Of a DNA stretch of 5,941 bases, positions 1-5,865 are shown piece after piece. The position numbers were made by a program, and so were the translations under genes. The notes beneath the pieces were generated by a model. That model did not search any database and was not told the DNA's origin. It was given only the letters and a program-made list of their open reading frames with translations. The stretch's first letter is position 1, and every line of letters starts with the position of its first letter. Origin of the DNA: an uncultured Clostridia bacterium (GTDB lineage Bacteria > Bacillota_A > Clostridia > Oscillospirales > Oscillospiraceae); contig CAMVGI010000090.1 of assembly GCA_947166955.1 (NCBI GenBank), positions 1 to 5,941 of the forward strand, written 5' to 3'.

Positions 1-207
1 GGGCGAGCGCTTGCGGAAGCTGCCGTAGACCCGCTTCGCGTGCGCGGGGTCGGTCGGCACCATGCGTACCTCAAACAGGCAAGCGTCAGCGTCCCCATCG
101 CCGAAAAAGGCGGTGGGGCGTTCTTTTTGCGTGTAGCTTTCGTAAATACAGCAGAGCAGCCCGTCGAAGCTGCCATCGTACTGATAGATGATCTCTTTCC
201 ATGCCAT
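1..207 (-). CDS. DUF4130 / TIGR03915-type putative DNA repair protein, 5' part only
   Basis: The first 69 codons are present and the gene runs off the left edge. It starts MAWKEIIYQYDGSFDGLLCC and continues with an IYESY segment, which is how I recognise the DUF4130 family (N-terminal Y-DGSF-G-L-C-IYE signature). The start is an ATG at 207 with a good AAGGAG ribosome binding site at 213-218, 5 nt away; another ATG at 202 is out of frame. The gene lies 45 bp downstream of the radical SAM gene on the same strand and is very likely cotranscribed. From family knowledge, DUF4130 proteins occur in tandem with TIGR03916 radical SAM proteins, and in many Proteobacteria the same domain is fused to a UdgX-type uracil-DNA glycosylase. 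This suggests a cytoplasmic role in handling damaged or modified DNA, but the reaction is not established. Nothing can be said about the C-terminus. Confidence 0.85.
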   Translation of the reverse strand, partial: MAWKEIIYQYDGSFDGLLCCIYESYTQKERPTAFFGDGDADACLFEVRMVPTDPAHAKRVYGSFRKRSP

Positions 208-252
208 GCCTGCTCCTTGCTTTTTTGCCCGTATGCCGCGTTGCCGTCTGTT

Positions 253-1521
253 TTATCCGACTTGCTCGAAAAGCGACAGCTGCTCGCCCTGCTCGGGCGG
301 CAGCGCGGCGCGCTCGACCGCCATCAGATTCGCCGCGATGCCGGCGTGCGACAGACGCAGCGGCGTCGCGAGACGGCCCGAGCAGGTGAGAAAGTACTGC
401 GCGCGCTTCATGACCACGCCGAGCTTTCGCAGATCGTCCGCGTGCAGCGTCCCGCCGCGCCGCGCGACAAGAATGCGCTTCGCGGATACGACGCCGACGC
501 CCGGCACGCGCAGCAGCGTTTCGTAGTCCGCGCGGTTGACCTCGACGGGGAATTGCTCCGGATGCCTAAGCGCCCAGCAGCACTTGGGGTCGAGGCGCGG
601 GTCAAAATCCGGCTCGTCCTCTCCGAGCAGCTCGCTTGCGCGGAAGCCGTAGAAGCGTAGCAGCCAATCCGCCTGATAGAGCCGGTGCTCCCGCAGAAGC
701 GGAGGCTTGGTATCGAGCGAGGGGAGCAGCGTGTTTTCCACAACGGGCACATATGCGGAATAGAAGACGCGTTTTAAACGGTAGCGGTCATAAAGCGATT
801 CGGTCAGATTCAGGATATGGCGGTCGCTTTCGCCGCTCGCGCCGACGATGAGCTGCGTGCTCTGCCCCGCGGGAGCGAAGCGCGGCGCATCCTTGTATTT
901 AACAAGCTCCGCCTTGCTCTCGATGACCTGATCGCGGATCTGCTCCATCGGCGCCAAAATCGCGCGCTTGGTCTTGTTCGGCGCGAGCGCGCGGAGCGCG
1001 GTCTCGCTCGGCAGCTCGATGTTGACGCTTAAACGGTCGGCGAGCAGTCCGAGACGACGAACCAATTCCGGCGACGTGCCGGGGATCGCCTTGGCGTGAA
1101 TGTAGCCGTTAAAGCGGTATTCCTCCCGCAGAATGCGGAGCGCCTCGATCATTTGCTCCGTCGTGCGGTCGGGGGAGGACAGCACGGCGGAGGAGAGGAA
1201 CAGCCCTTCGATATAGTTGCGGCGATAAAAACCGATGGTCAGCTCGGCAAGTTCCCGCGGTTCAAACGATGCACGCGGCGTGTCGTTCGTACGGCGGTTG
1301 ATGCAGTATTTGCAATCGTAACAGCAATCGTTCGAGAGCAGCACCTTCAACAGCGTCACGCAGCGGCCGTCCGCGGAAAAGGTGTGGCAGCAGCCGAAAG
1401 CGCTCGACGAGGTGTTGCCGATCATGCCCTCCTTGTGGCCGCGCTTTGCGCCGCTCGACGTGCAGGCGGCGTCGTATTTTGCCGCATCCGCGAGGACGGC
1501 GAGCTTGTCCAGAAGCTCCAT
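253..1521 (-). CDS. Radical SAM putative DNA modification/repair protein (TIGR03916-type)
   Basis: A 422-residue protein, complete. The N-terminus (MELLDKLAVLADAAKYD) and the following TSSGAKRG segment are typical of the family. Residues 66-73 hold the CX3CX2C cluster (C66, C70, C73) that binds the 4Fe-4S cluster and SAM. Residues 336-351 (LLRVPGVGVVSAKRIL) form a helix-hairpin-helix, a non-specific DNA-binding element, so the substrate is probably DNA. The C-terminus carries QLSLF (414-418), which resembles a sliding-clamp-binding motif. I chose ATG at 1521: the frame is open to 1605, but the extra 28 residues are Arg/Ser-rich, unlike the family, and overlap the upstream small gene. No strong Shine-Dalgarno precedes 1521. 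The upstream gene stops only 7 bp before, so translational coupling is likely. The DUF4130 partner follows. The chemical reaction is unknown; comparison with spore photoproduct lyase is only by analogy. Confidence 0.92.
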   Translation of the reverse strand: MELLDKLAVLADAAKYDAACTSSGAKRGHKEGMIGNTSSSAFGCCHTFSADGRCVTLLKVLLSNDCCYDCKYCINRRTNDTPRASFEPRELAELTIGFYRRNYIEGLFLSSAVLSSPDRTTEQMIEALRILREEYRFNGYIHAKAIPGTSPELVRRLGLLADRLSVNIELPSETALRALAPNKTKRAILAPMEQIRDQVIESKAELVKYKDAPRFAPAGQSTQLIVGASGESDRHILNLTESLYDRYRLKRVFYSAYVPVVENTLLPSLDTKPPLLREHRLYQADWLLRFYGFRASELLGEDEPDFDPRLDPKCCWALRHPEQFPVEVNRADYETLLRVPGVGVVSAKRILVARRGGTLHADDLRKLGVVMKRAQYFLTCSGRLATPLRLSHAGIAANLMAVERAALPPEQGEQLSLFEQVG

Positions 1522-1528
1522 GACGCCG

Positions 1529-1717
1529 TTACGCGGCGAAAAGCGCGCGGTCCAGCTCAAGCTCCGCGCAAGGGAAGTCGACCGTGTTTTCCGCACCCGC
1601 TGCATGCGCCGCGCGCCGCGCCGTCTGCGGCCTGTCGAGCCACGCGACGAGCTTCATCAGAGCGCAGGTCACCACGCCGACGCCAACCATCACAAAAAAC
1701 AAAGCAGAACCCGTCAT
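1529..1717 (-). CDS. Small single-pass membrane protein (62 aa), first gene of the repair operon
   Basis: I do not recognise a family. The protein begins MTGSALFFVMVGVGVV and has one hydrophobic segment at about residues 4-26, followed by a polar, Arg/Ala-rich tail of about 36 residues (RPQTARRAAHAAG, then an acidic stretch ending ELELDRALFAA). The positive charge after the helix suggests N-out/C-in topology. Support for a real gene: an AAGGGGG ribosome binding site at 1726-1732 with 8-nt spacing to the ATG, a position right behind a consensus promoter, and a 7-bp gap to the radical SAM gene, which otherwise lacks a ribosome binding site. It could encode a regulator or division inhibitor of the SOS type (short membrane proteins such as Caulobacter SidA play this role), or simply be an uncharacterised small membrane protein. 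The function is inferred from position only. Confidence 0.65.
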   Translation of the reverse strand: MTGSALFFVMVGVGVVTCALMKLVAWLDRPQTARRAAHAAGAENTVDFPCAELELDRALFAA

Positions 1718-1762
1718 TGTTGTTTCCCCCTTGAAATAGCGTAGAACTAATGTGCGATAATT

Positions 1763-1791
1763 ATTATAAATCGAACAAACGTACTTGTCAA
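1763..1791 (-). promoter_or_regulatory. Sigma-A promoter of the small membrane protein / radical SAM / DUF4130 operon
   Basis: On the minus strand a TTGACA -35 box (1786-1791) and a TATAAT -10 box (1763-1768) are separated by exactly 17 bp, matching the housekeeping sigma factor consensus at all 12 positions. Transcription should start near 1756, giving a leader of about 39 nt before the ATG at 1717. A promoter this strong in front of repair genes would be expected to be repressed, and LexA-like sequence fills its spacer. Confidence 0.85.
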
Positions 1792-1806
1792 TAGAAATCG
1801 AACAAA
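1768..1806. repeat. 12-bp direct repeat AAATCGAACAAA, two copies
   Basis: AAATCGAACAAA occurs exactly at 1768-1779 and again at 1795-1806, a period of 27 bp. Each copy contains the CGAAC half-site of a Gram-positive LexA box. One copy is in the minus-strand promoter spacer and the other lies just upstream of its -35 box. It may be a tandem operator half-site array or chance in AT-rich DNA; the exact 12-base match favours the former. Confidence 0.55.
1772..1785 (-). promoter_or_regulatory. Candidate LexA (SOS) operator in the promoter spacer
   Basis: Read on the plus strand the site is CGAACAAACGTACT. The Gram-positive LexA/DinR box has a GAAC-N4-GTTC core; this site has GAAC-AAAC-GTAC, seven of eight core positions, with the flanking C on the GAAC side also matching. 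It sits entirely between the -35 and -10 boxes, where a bound repressor would block polymerase. A second relaxed match, GAAC-TAAT-GTGC, lies at 1744-1755, ending next to the predicted transcription start. No lexA gene is in the window, so LexA control is inferred. Confidence 0.5.
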
Positions 1807-1833
1807 AATTTCAAAAACTTTTTTGAGGAGGAC

Positions 1834-1864
1834 TTGATAACGCGGCCTAACAGTAGTAGACTAC
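1834..1864 (+). promoter_or_regulatory. Candidate promoter and dyad operator upstream of the BlaR1-like gene
   Basis: TTGATA (1834-1839) is followed after 17 bp by TAGACT (1857-1862), a weak sigma-A promoter with 5/6 and 4/6 matches. The dyad GTAGT-AG-ACTAC (1853-1864) overlaps the -10 box, where a repressor site would be expected. GTAGT/ACTAC half-sites resemble those of BlaI/MecI-type repressors, the usual regulators of BlaR1-like proteins. No BlaI gene is present here, so the assignment is tentative. The leader would be about 34 nt. Confidence 0.4.
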
Positions 1865-1902
1865 AAACGGTTTATAGATAATGGACCAACGGGGAGGAAA
1901 AA

Positions 1903-3069
1903 ATGGACGTATCATGGGAGCGCGTCAAGGCGGCGCTCGATTATAAAAAGCCCGCGTTCTGGGTGATCGCGGCGGCGGTGATCGCCTGCGCCGCGGCGGC
2001 GGTGTGCTTTCTGACGGCTCCGGCGGAGGAGCAGGACCCCTCGCCTCTCAACTACGAAAACCCCGTATCGCTTGAGGGGCAACCGGAAGCCGCCGCGCAG
2101 GAGGAGTCGGCGCCCGCTTACACATGGGTCGACCATTACGGCGAAGACACGGCATGGGAGGCGGAAAAGCTGACGCTGACGCTGCCGGAGTTTCCGGACG
2201 TGATGTTTACCTATACGCCGGGGGAGATTCGGATAGCGGGCATGTCCGGTGTCAACAAGCTCGCCTACAGCATGCCGGGCATGCCAGTGTGGAACGCGTA
2301 CTTTGCCGACCTCACGGGCGACGGCGTGCCGGAACTCTGCGCGACGGTCAGCTTCGGCTCTGGCATGGTGGACGAGCACATCGAGGTGTTCGACGCGGCC
2401 ACGTGGGAGCATTACGCGCTCTGGAACCGAGGGGAGTACGATTACGCCCTCTCGGCGGATGGCGGTGTTTTGACCGTCAGACGGCGTCCTTATCACGGCT
2501 GGAGCGATATGGAGACAGGGACGCTGAGGTTTATCGACGGGCATCTGACGTTTGTTCGGTTCGAAAACCCGCGAAGCAGCGACTTTACGGATATTATGGG
2601 CTTCGACGGCTACCGCAGGCTCGAAGAGCTCGTTCCGCAGCATTATTTGCAGACCTATATCGCAAATGTCAACGGCGAGGCGCGGAAGATTGCGGAGAGC
2701 TTCGGCTTCGAGGCCGACGACCATATTGTCGACCTCGACGGCGACGGCGTAACGGAGCTTGTGTGCAACTGCGTCTACGGCGGCGACCTTGTGGCGCGGA
2801 TATACGTCTACCGCAGGAACGGGAACACGATCGAGCGCGGGAGCATCGACTACGACAAGGTGAACATGACCGCGTGGGAGAACCGGGGAATGGCCTCCAC
2901 GGCGGAGCGGTATGATCCAGCGAGCGGCAGGATGCTCGTCGAGTACGCGAGCCTTGCGAGCAGCAGCGGCGACGGTACGAGCATCGGCACGTTTACCGTC
3001 GAGGCGGGCTATGACGCGCTTGTGTGGGAGAAATACGCCGAGCTTGGCGCGGCGGAACAACGCACTTGA
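1903..3069 (+). CDS. Membrane-anchored extracytoplasmic protein resembling the C-terminal part of a BlaR1/M56 sensor
   Basis: A 388-residue protein. A short cytoplasmic stretch, ERVKAALDYKKPAFWVI (6-22), leads into one transmembrane helix (about 18-38) that ends CFLTAP. This ERVK-x5-KKPAFWVI anchor is what I know from the junction before the last helix of clostridial BlaR1/M56 metallopeptidases, but here nothing precedes it: no HEXXH protease domain and no earlier helices. An Ala/Glu/Pro linker (41-72) follows. The presumed outside domain has two calcium-loop-like motifs, DLTGDGVPEL (136-145) and DLDGDGVTEL (277-286), of the FG-GAP/VCBS type, giving two modules of roughly 75-225 and 226-385. 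The ATG at 1903 has GGAGG at 1893-1897 and an in-frame stop at 1879, so the start is firm and the gene is intact. Probably a surface sensor or ligand-binding protein; the ligand is unknown. Confidence 0.75.
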   Translation: MDVSWERVKAALDYKKPAFWVIAAAVIACAAAAVCFLTAPAEEQDPSPLNYENPVSLEGQPEAAAQEESAPAYTWVDHYGEDTAWEAEKLTLTLPEFPDVMFTYTPGEIRIAGMSGVNKLAYSMPGMPVWNAYFADLTGDGVPELCATVSFGSGMVDEHIEVFDAATWEHYALWNRGEYDYALSADGGVLTVRRRPYHGWSDMETGTLRFIDGHLTFVRFENPRSSDFTDIMGFDGYRRLEELVPQHYLQTYIANVNGEARKIAESFGFEADDHIVDLDGDGVTELVCNCVYGGDLVARIYVYRRNGNTIERGSIDYDKVNMTAWENRGMASTAERYDPASGRMLVEYASLASSSGDGTSIGTFTVEAGYDALVWEKYAELGAAEQRT

Positions 3070-3094
3070 AAAATCCCTCTCTTTCCTCTATAAT
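3066..3094 (+). promoter_or_regulatory. Sigma-A promoter for pcrA, overlapping the preceding stop codon
   Basis: TTGAAA (3066-3071) and a perfect TATAAT (3089-3094) are 17 bp apart. The -35 box overlaps the TGA stop of the upstream gene. Transcription is predicted to begin near 3101, leaving a leader of about 23 nt before the ATG at 3124. The spacer is the left arm of the inverted repeat at 3074-3114, and the -10 box fills its loop. Confidence 0.7.
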
Positions 3095-3114
3095 GCGTGG
3101 AGGAAAGAGAGGGA
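3074..3114. repeat. Perfect 15-bp inverted repeat around the pcrA -10 box
   Basis: The left arm TCCCTCTCTTTCCTC (3074-3088) is an exact reverse complement of the right arm GAGGAAAGAGAGGGA (3100-3114), separated by 11 nt. One strand of each arm is almost wholly pyrimidine or purine. There is no T-tract on the plus side, so it is not an ordinary plus-strand terminator. On the minus strand the stem is followed by ATTTTTC, so it could stop antisense transcription. The right arm contains the GAGAGGG ribosome binding site of pcrA. It could be a repressor operator, or an RNA hairpin that hides the pcrA ribosome binding site in read-through transcripts. Confidence 0.85.
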
Positions 3115-3123
3115 CTACCATAT

Positions 3124-5646
3124 ATGGACGATTTCAACATCCGCTACGCCAAGGCGCGGCGCGCCGCCATCACGCGGGATTTCGCGCGCCTCAACCCCGA
3201 ACAGCGCCGCGGCGTGCTGACGACCGAGGGGCCGCTGCTGCTGCTCGCGGGCGCGGGAAGCGGCAAAACGACCGTGCTCATCAACCGCGTGGCGAATCTT
3301 TTGACCTACGGGCGCGGCAGCGACACGGACGAGGTGCCCGACGGCGTCACGGAGGACGACCTTGCGTTTCTCGAAGGCTATGGCGAGCACCCGTCGCCGG
3401 ACGAGCGCGCACGGATGCGCCACTTATGCGCCGTGGAGCCTGCGAAACCGTGGTCTGTAATGGCGGTTACCTTTACAAATAAAGCGGCGAACGAGCTGCG
3501 CGAACGCCTCGACAAGTTCGGTATTTCCGGCGCGCAGGACGTGTGGGCGCTGACGTTCCACTCCGCCTGCGTGCGCATCCTGCGCCGCGACATCGACAAG
3601 CTGGGCTTCTCGCTCGACTTCACCATCTACGATACCGACGACTCCCGCCGCGTGATCCGCGACCTCGTGCGCGAGCTGGAGCTGGACGAGAAGGCGTTCC
3701 CGCCGCGCGAGGTGCTCTCCGTGATCTCCAAGGCGAAGGACGCGATGGAGACCGCGCGCGACTTCGCCGCCCACTGGTCGGGCAGCGGCGATTGGCGCAA
3801 GGAGAAAATCGCCGTTTTGTACGAGCGCTACGACAAGACGCTGCGCGAGGCGAACGCGCTGGACTTCGACGACATTTTGCTGCGCGCGGTGGAGCTGCTG
3901 CAAAGCTATCCCGAGGTGCGCGACTACTACCGCCGCAAGTTCCGCTACGTGCTCATCGACGAGTATCAGGACACGAACCGCCTGCAATACCTTCTCATGA
4001 AGCAGCTTGTGGGGGAAAAGGGAAACATCTGCGTCGTGGGCGACGACGACCAGAGCATCTACCGCTTCCGCGGGGCGGATATTTCGAACATTCTGAACTT
4101 TGAAAAGGAATACAAGGGCACGCGCACCATCCGTTTGGAGCAGAATTACCGCTCGACGCAGCACATTTTGGACGCCGCGAACGCCGTTATCAAGAACAAC
4201 ACAGGGCGCAAGGGCAAGACGCTTTGGACGGACGCGGGCAGCGGCGACAAGGTGACGATCAAGACCGTGTTCAACGAGTCCGACGAGGCGAATTACGTGG
4301 TCTCGTCCATCATGTCGGATTACAGCCGCGGCAAGAAGTGGAGCGACTGTGCGGTGCTTTACCGCATGAACGCGCAGTCGAACGCGCTGGAATACGCGTT
4401 CAAGCGCAACGGCGTGCCGTATCAGGTCATCGGCGGCATGAAGTTCTTCGAGCGCGCCGAGGTCAAGGATATGCTCGCCTATCTCGCCGTCCTCAACAAC
4501 CCCGCGGACGATCTGCGCCTGCGCCGTATCATCAACAACCCCGCGCGCGGCATTGGCGCGTCGAGCGTCGAGACGGTGCAGCGCATCGCGGGAGAACAGG
4601 GCGTGCCGATGATAGAGATCGCGCGGTGCGCCGACGAGTACGCGGACTTGAGCCGCGCGGCGGCGAAGCTCAGGCAGTTTGCCGCCATGATCGACGATCT
4701 GCGCTCTGCGGCGGAGGACATGGAGCTGCCCGACCTCTACGACCTTGTGTGCCAAAGAAGCGGCTATACGCGCGCGCTGGAGGAAAAGCACGACATGGAG
4801 AGCCGCGGACGGCTCGAAAACGTGCAGGAGCTTAAGTCCAACATCCTCGCCTTCCTCGAAAACGAGCCGGAGGACGAGACGCTTTCGGGCTTTTTGAACG
4901 AGATCGCACTCTACACCGACCTCGACAGCGCGACGACCGACAATGCCGTGACCATGATGACGATGCACAGCGCGAAGGGGCTGGAGTTTCCATGCGTCTA
5001 CGTCGTCGGCATGGAGGAGGGCGTTTTCCCGGGCCAGCGCGTCGTCGGCGACGACGAGGAGCTGGAGGAGGAGCGCCGCCTTTGCTACGTTGCGATGACG
5101 CGCGCAAAGGAGAAGCTGACGCTCACGAACGCGAAGCAGCGCATGCTCTTCGGGCGCACGACGCCCAACGCGCCGTCCCGCTTTCTGGAGGAGGTGCCGG
5201 AGGACGACGCCGACTGGGAGGGAAAACCCCAGCCCTTTGCGCCGACCTATGGTGTCGAGCGCTCCTTCGGCGGCGACGGATACGGCGGCTTCGGCGCAAG
5301 CTCCGGCTTCGGCGCATCGCGCGGCGGAAGCGGTTACGGCGGCGGTACGCGCACGGCGGGCCCGTCCCGCGCGGGCGCGGTGCATACGTCTTACGCAAAG
5401 CCCGCGGAGCGCGCCGCAAGCGCGGCGAAGCGCACGACGGCGGGCGGGAGTGCTTCGCGCCCCGCCTCCGCACCGCTGCTGCAGCTCTCACCCGGCGACC
5501 GCATCAACCATAAGAGCTTCGGCGACGGTATGGTGACGAGCCTCACGCCGATGGGCGGCGACGCGCTTGTGGAGGTCGCGTTCGACGGCGCGGGCACGAA
5601 GAAGCTGATGCTCAAGACTGCGGGCGCGTATCTTACGAAACTGTAA
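3124..5646 (+). CDS. pcrA: ATP-dependent DNA helicase PcrA/UvrD (SF1A, 3'-5')
   Basis: An 840-residue superfamily 1A helicase that unwinds DNA in the 3'-5' direction for nucleotide excision repair, plasmid replication and removal of RecA or stalled polymerase. Visible motifs: Q motif LNPEQRRGV (23-31), Walker A GAGSGKT (43-49), Ia FTNKAA (117-122), TFHSACVRIL (144-153), II DEYQD (279-283), III GDDDQSIYRFRGA (306-318), IV NYRS (341-344), V TMHSAKGLEF (613-622), VI RRLCYVAMTRAKEKL (651-665). The C-terminal Tudor-like domain (785-840, PGDRINHKSFGDGMV) is the part that contacts RNA polymerase in PcrA. At 840 residues it is longer than the usual 720-750: about 48 residues are inserted between motifs I and Ia (61-108), and a Gly/Ser/Arg-rich linker spans about 711-784. 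The start is ATG 3124, with GAGAGGG at 3107-3113. The frame is open back to a GTG at 3097, but that lies upstream of the predicted +1. All catalytic motifs are intact, so an active enzyme is expected. Confidence 0.97.
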   Translation: MDDFNIRYAKARRAAITRDFARLNPEQRRGVLTTEGPLLLLAGAGSGKTTVLINRVANLLTYGRGSDTDEVPDGVTEDDLAFLEGYGEHPSPDERARMRHLCAVEPAKPWSVMAVTFTNKAANELRERLDKFGISGAQDVWALTFHSACVRILRRDIDKLGFSLDFTIYDTDDSRRVIRDLVRELELDEKAFPPREVLSVISKAKDAMETARDFAAHWSGSGDWRKEKIAVLYERYDKTLREANALDFDDILLRAVELLQSYPEVRDYYRRKFRYVLIDEYQDTNRLQYLLMKQLVGEKGNICVVGDDDQSIYRFRGADISNILNFEKEYKGTRTIRLEQNYRSTQHILDAANAVIKNNTGRKGKTLWTDAGSGDKVTIKTVFNESDEANYVVSSIMSDYSRGKKWSDCAVLYRMNAQSNALEYAFKRNGVPYQVIGGMKFFERAEVKDMLAYLAVLNNPADDLRLRRIINNPARGIGASSVETVQRIAGEQGVPMIEIARCADEYADLSRAAAKLRQFAAMIDDLRSAAEDMELPDLYDLVCQRSGYTRALEEKHDMESRGRLENVQELKSNILAFLENEPEDETLSGFLNEIALYTDLDSATTDNAVTMMTMHSAKGLEFPCVYVVGMEEGVFPGQRVVGDDEELEEERRLCYVAMTRAKEKLTLTNAKQRMLFGRTTPNAPSRFLEEVPEDDADWEGKPQPFAPTYGVERSFGGDGYGGFGASSGFGASRGGSGYGGGTRTAGPSRAGAVHTSYAKPAERAASAAKRTTAGGSASRPASAPLLQLSPGDRINHKSFGDGMVTSLTPMGGDALVEVAFDGAGTKKLMLKTAGAYLTKL

Positions 5647-5648
5647 AA

Positions 5649-5680
5649 GGAAAAGCATCGGCTTATGCCGATGCTTTTCC
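5649..5680. terminator. Bidirectional intrinsic terminator between convergent genes
   Basis: GGAAAAGCATCGGC (5649-5662) pairs perfectly over 14 bp with GCCGATGCTTTTCC (5667-5680) around a 4-nt TTAT loop, starting 2 nt after the pcrA stop. The lower stem is A/T-rich, so the plus strand ends GCTTTTCC and the minus strand ends CTTTTCCTTTT. It can therefore end pcrA transcripts and those of the facing 57-residue gene. Confidence 0.9.
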
Positions 5681-5691
5681 GCTTTCTATCC

Positions 5692-5865
5692 TTATTGCTT
5701 TCCCGCCAGATAGTAGTCGCTGTTTCCAGAGCGGTAGAACGGGCAGGAAGCGCGGCGCTTTTCCAAAAACGCCGCCATCTCGTCCTCGTCGAGGTCCTGC
5801 TCGCAGCTGTAATCGTCGTACTCCTCGTCGTAGGCGTAGTAGATGCAGTCCTCGCAGATGGTCAT
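5692..5865 (-). CDS. Small Cys-containing acidic protein, DUF6472-type
   Basis: A 57-residue protein not marked as an open frame by length alone. It starts MTICEDCIYYAYDEEYDDYS and ends YRSGNSDYYLAGKQ. It has CX2C (C4, C7) plus C21 and C41 (CPFYRSG), four cysteines suited to bind one metal ion, with a DLDEDEM acidic stretch (24-30) between them. I recognise this layout (C-x2-C-x2-Y-YDEEY, DLDEDEM, CP-YR-G) as DUF6472 of Clostridia; its function is unknown. The ATG at 5865 overlaps the stop of the upstream gene as ATGA, so translation is coupled; its own ribosome binding site is weak (GGCGG). It converges on pcrA with only the shared terminator between them. Confidence 0.8.
   Translation of the reverse strand: MTICEDCIYYAYDEEYDDYSCEQDLDEDEMAAFLEKRRASCPFYRSGNSDYYLAGKQ

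Noticed and set aside
40..660. 206-codon plus-strand frame over the repair genes
   Set aside because: It spans two well-recognised minus-strand genes and their junction and has no recognisable domain.
1522..1605. N-terminal extension of the radical SAM protein to an ATG at 1605
   Set aside because: The added 28 residues do not fit the family, overlap the small membrane gene, and the family start matches the Met at 1521.
1096..1734. 212-codon plus-strand frame over the radical SAM and small membrane genes
   Set aside because: Arg/Ala-rich shadow translation with no family features; the minus strand carries the iron-sulfur motif and translation signals.
1912..3060. 382-codon open frame antisense to the BlaR1-like gene
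   Set aside because: It has a composition typical of a shadow frame and no ribosome binding site, while the plus frame has a membrane anchor, calcium-loop motifs and a good start.
3074..3114. The inverted repeat as a plus-strand terminator of the BlaR1-like gene
   Set aside because: No T-tract follows the stem on the plus strand and it overlaps a strong promoter; a T-tract exists only in the minus direction.
3097..3123. GTG start for pcrA nine codons upstream
   Set aside because: It lies in the hairpin loop and before the predicted transcription start, and the ATG at 3124 is properly placed after GAGAGGG.
3424..5385. 653-codon open frame antisense to pcrA
   Set aside because: It is the mirror of a high-GC gene: its product is rich in Arg, Ala, Val, Leu and His with no domain, and the plus strand has every helicase motif.
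5254..5475. Gly-rich repeats as a DNA repeat array or CRISPR
   Set aside because: The units are irregular, in frame within pcrA, and have no regular spacer length.
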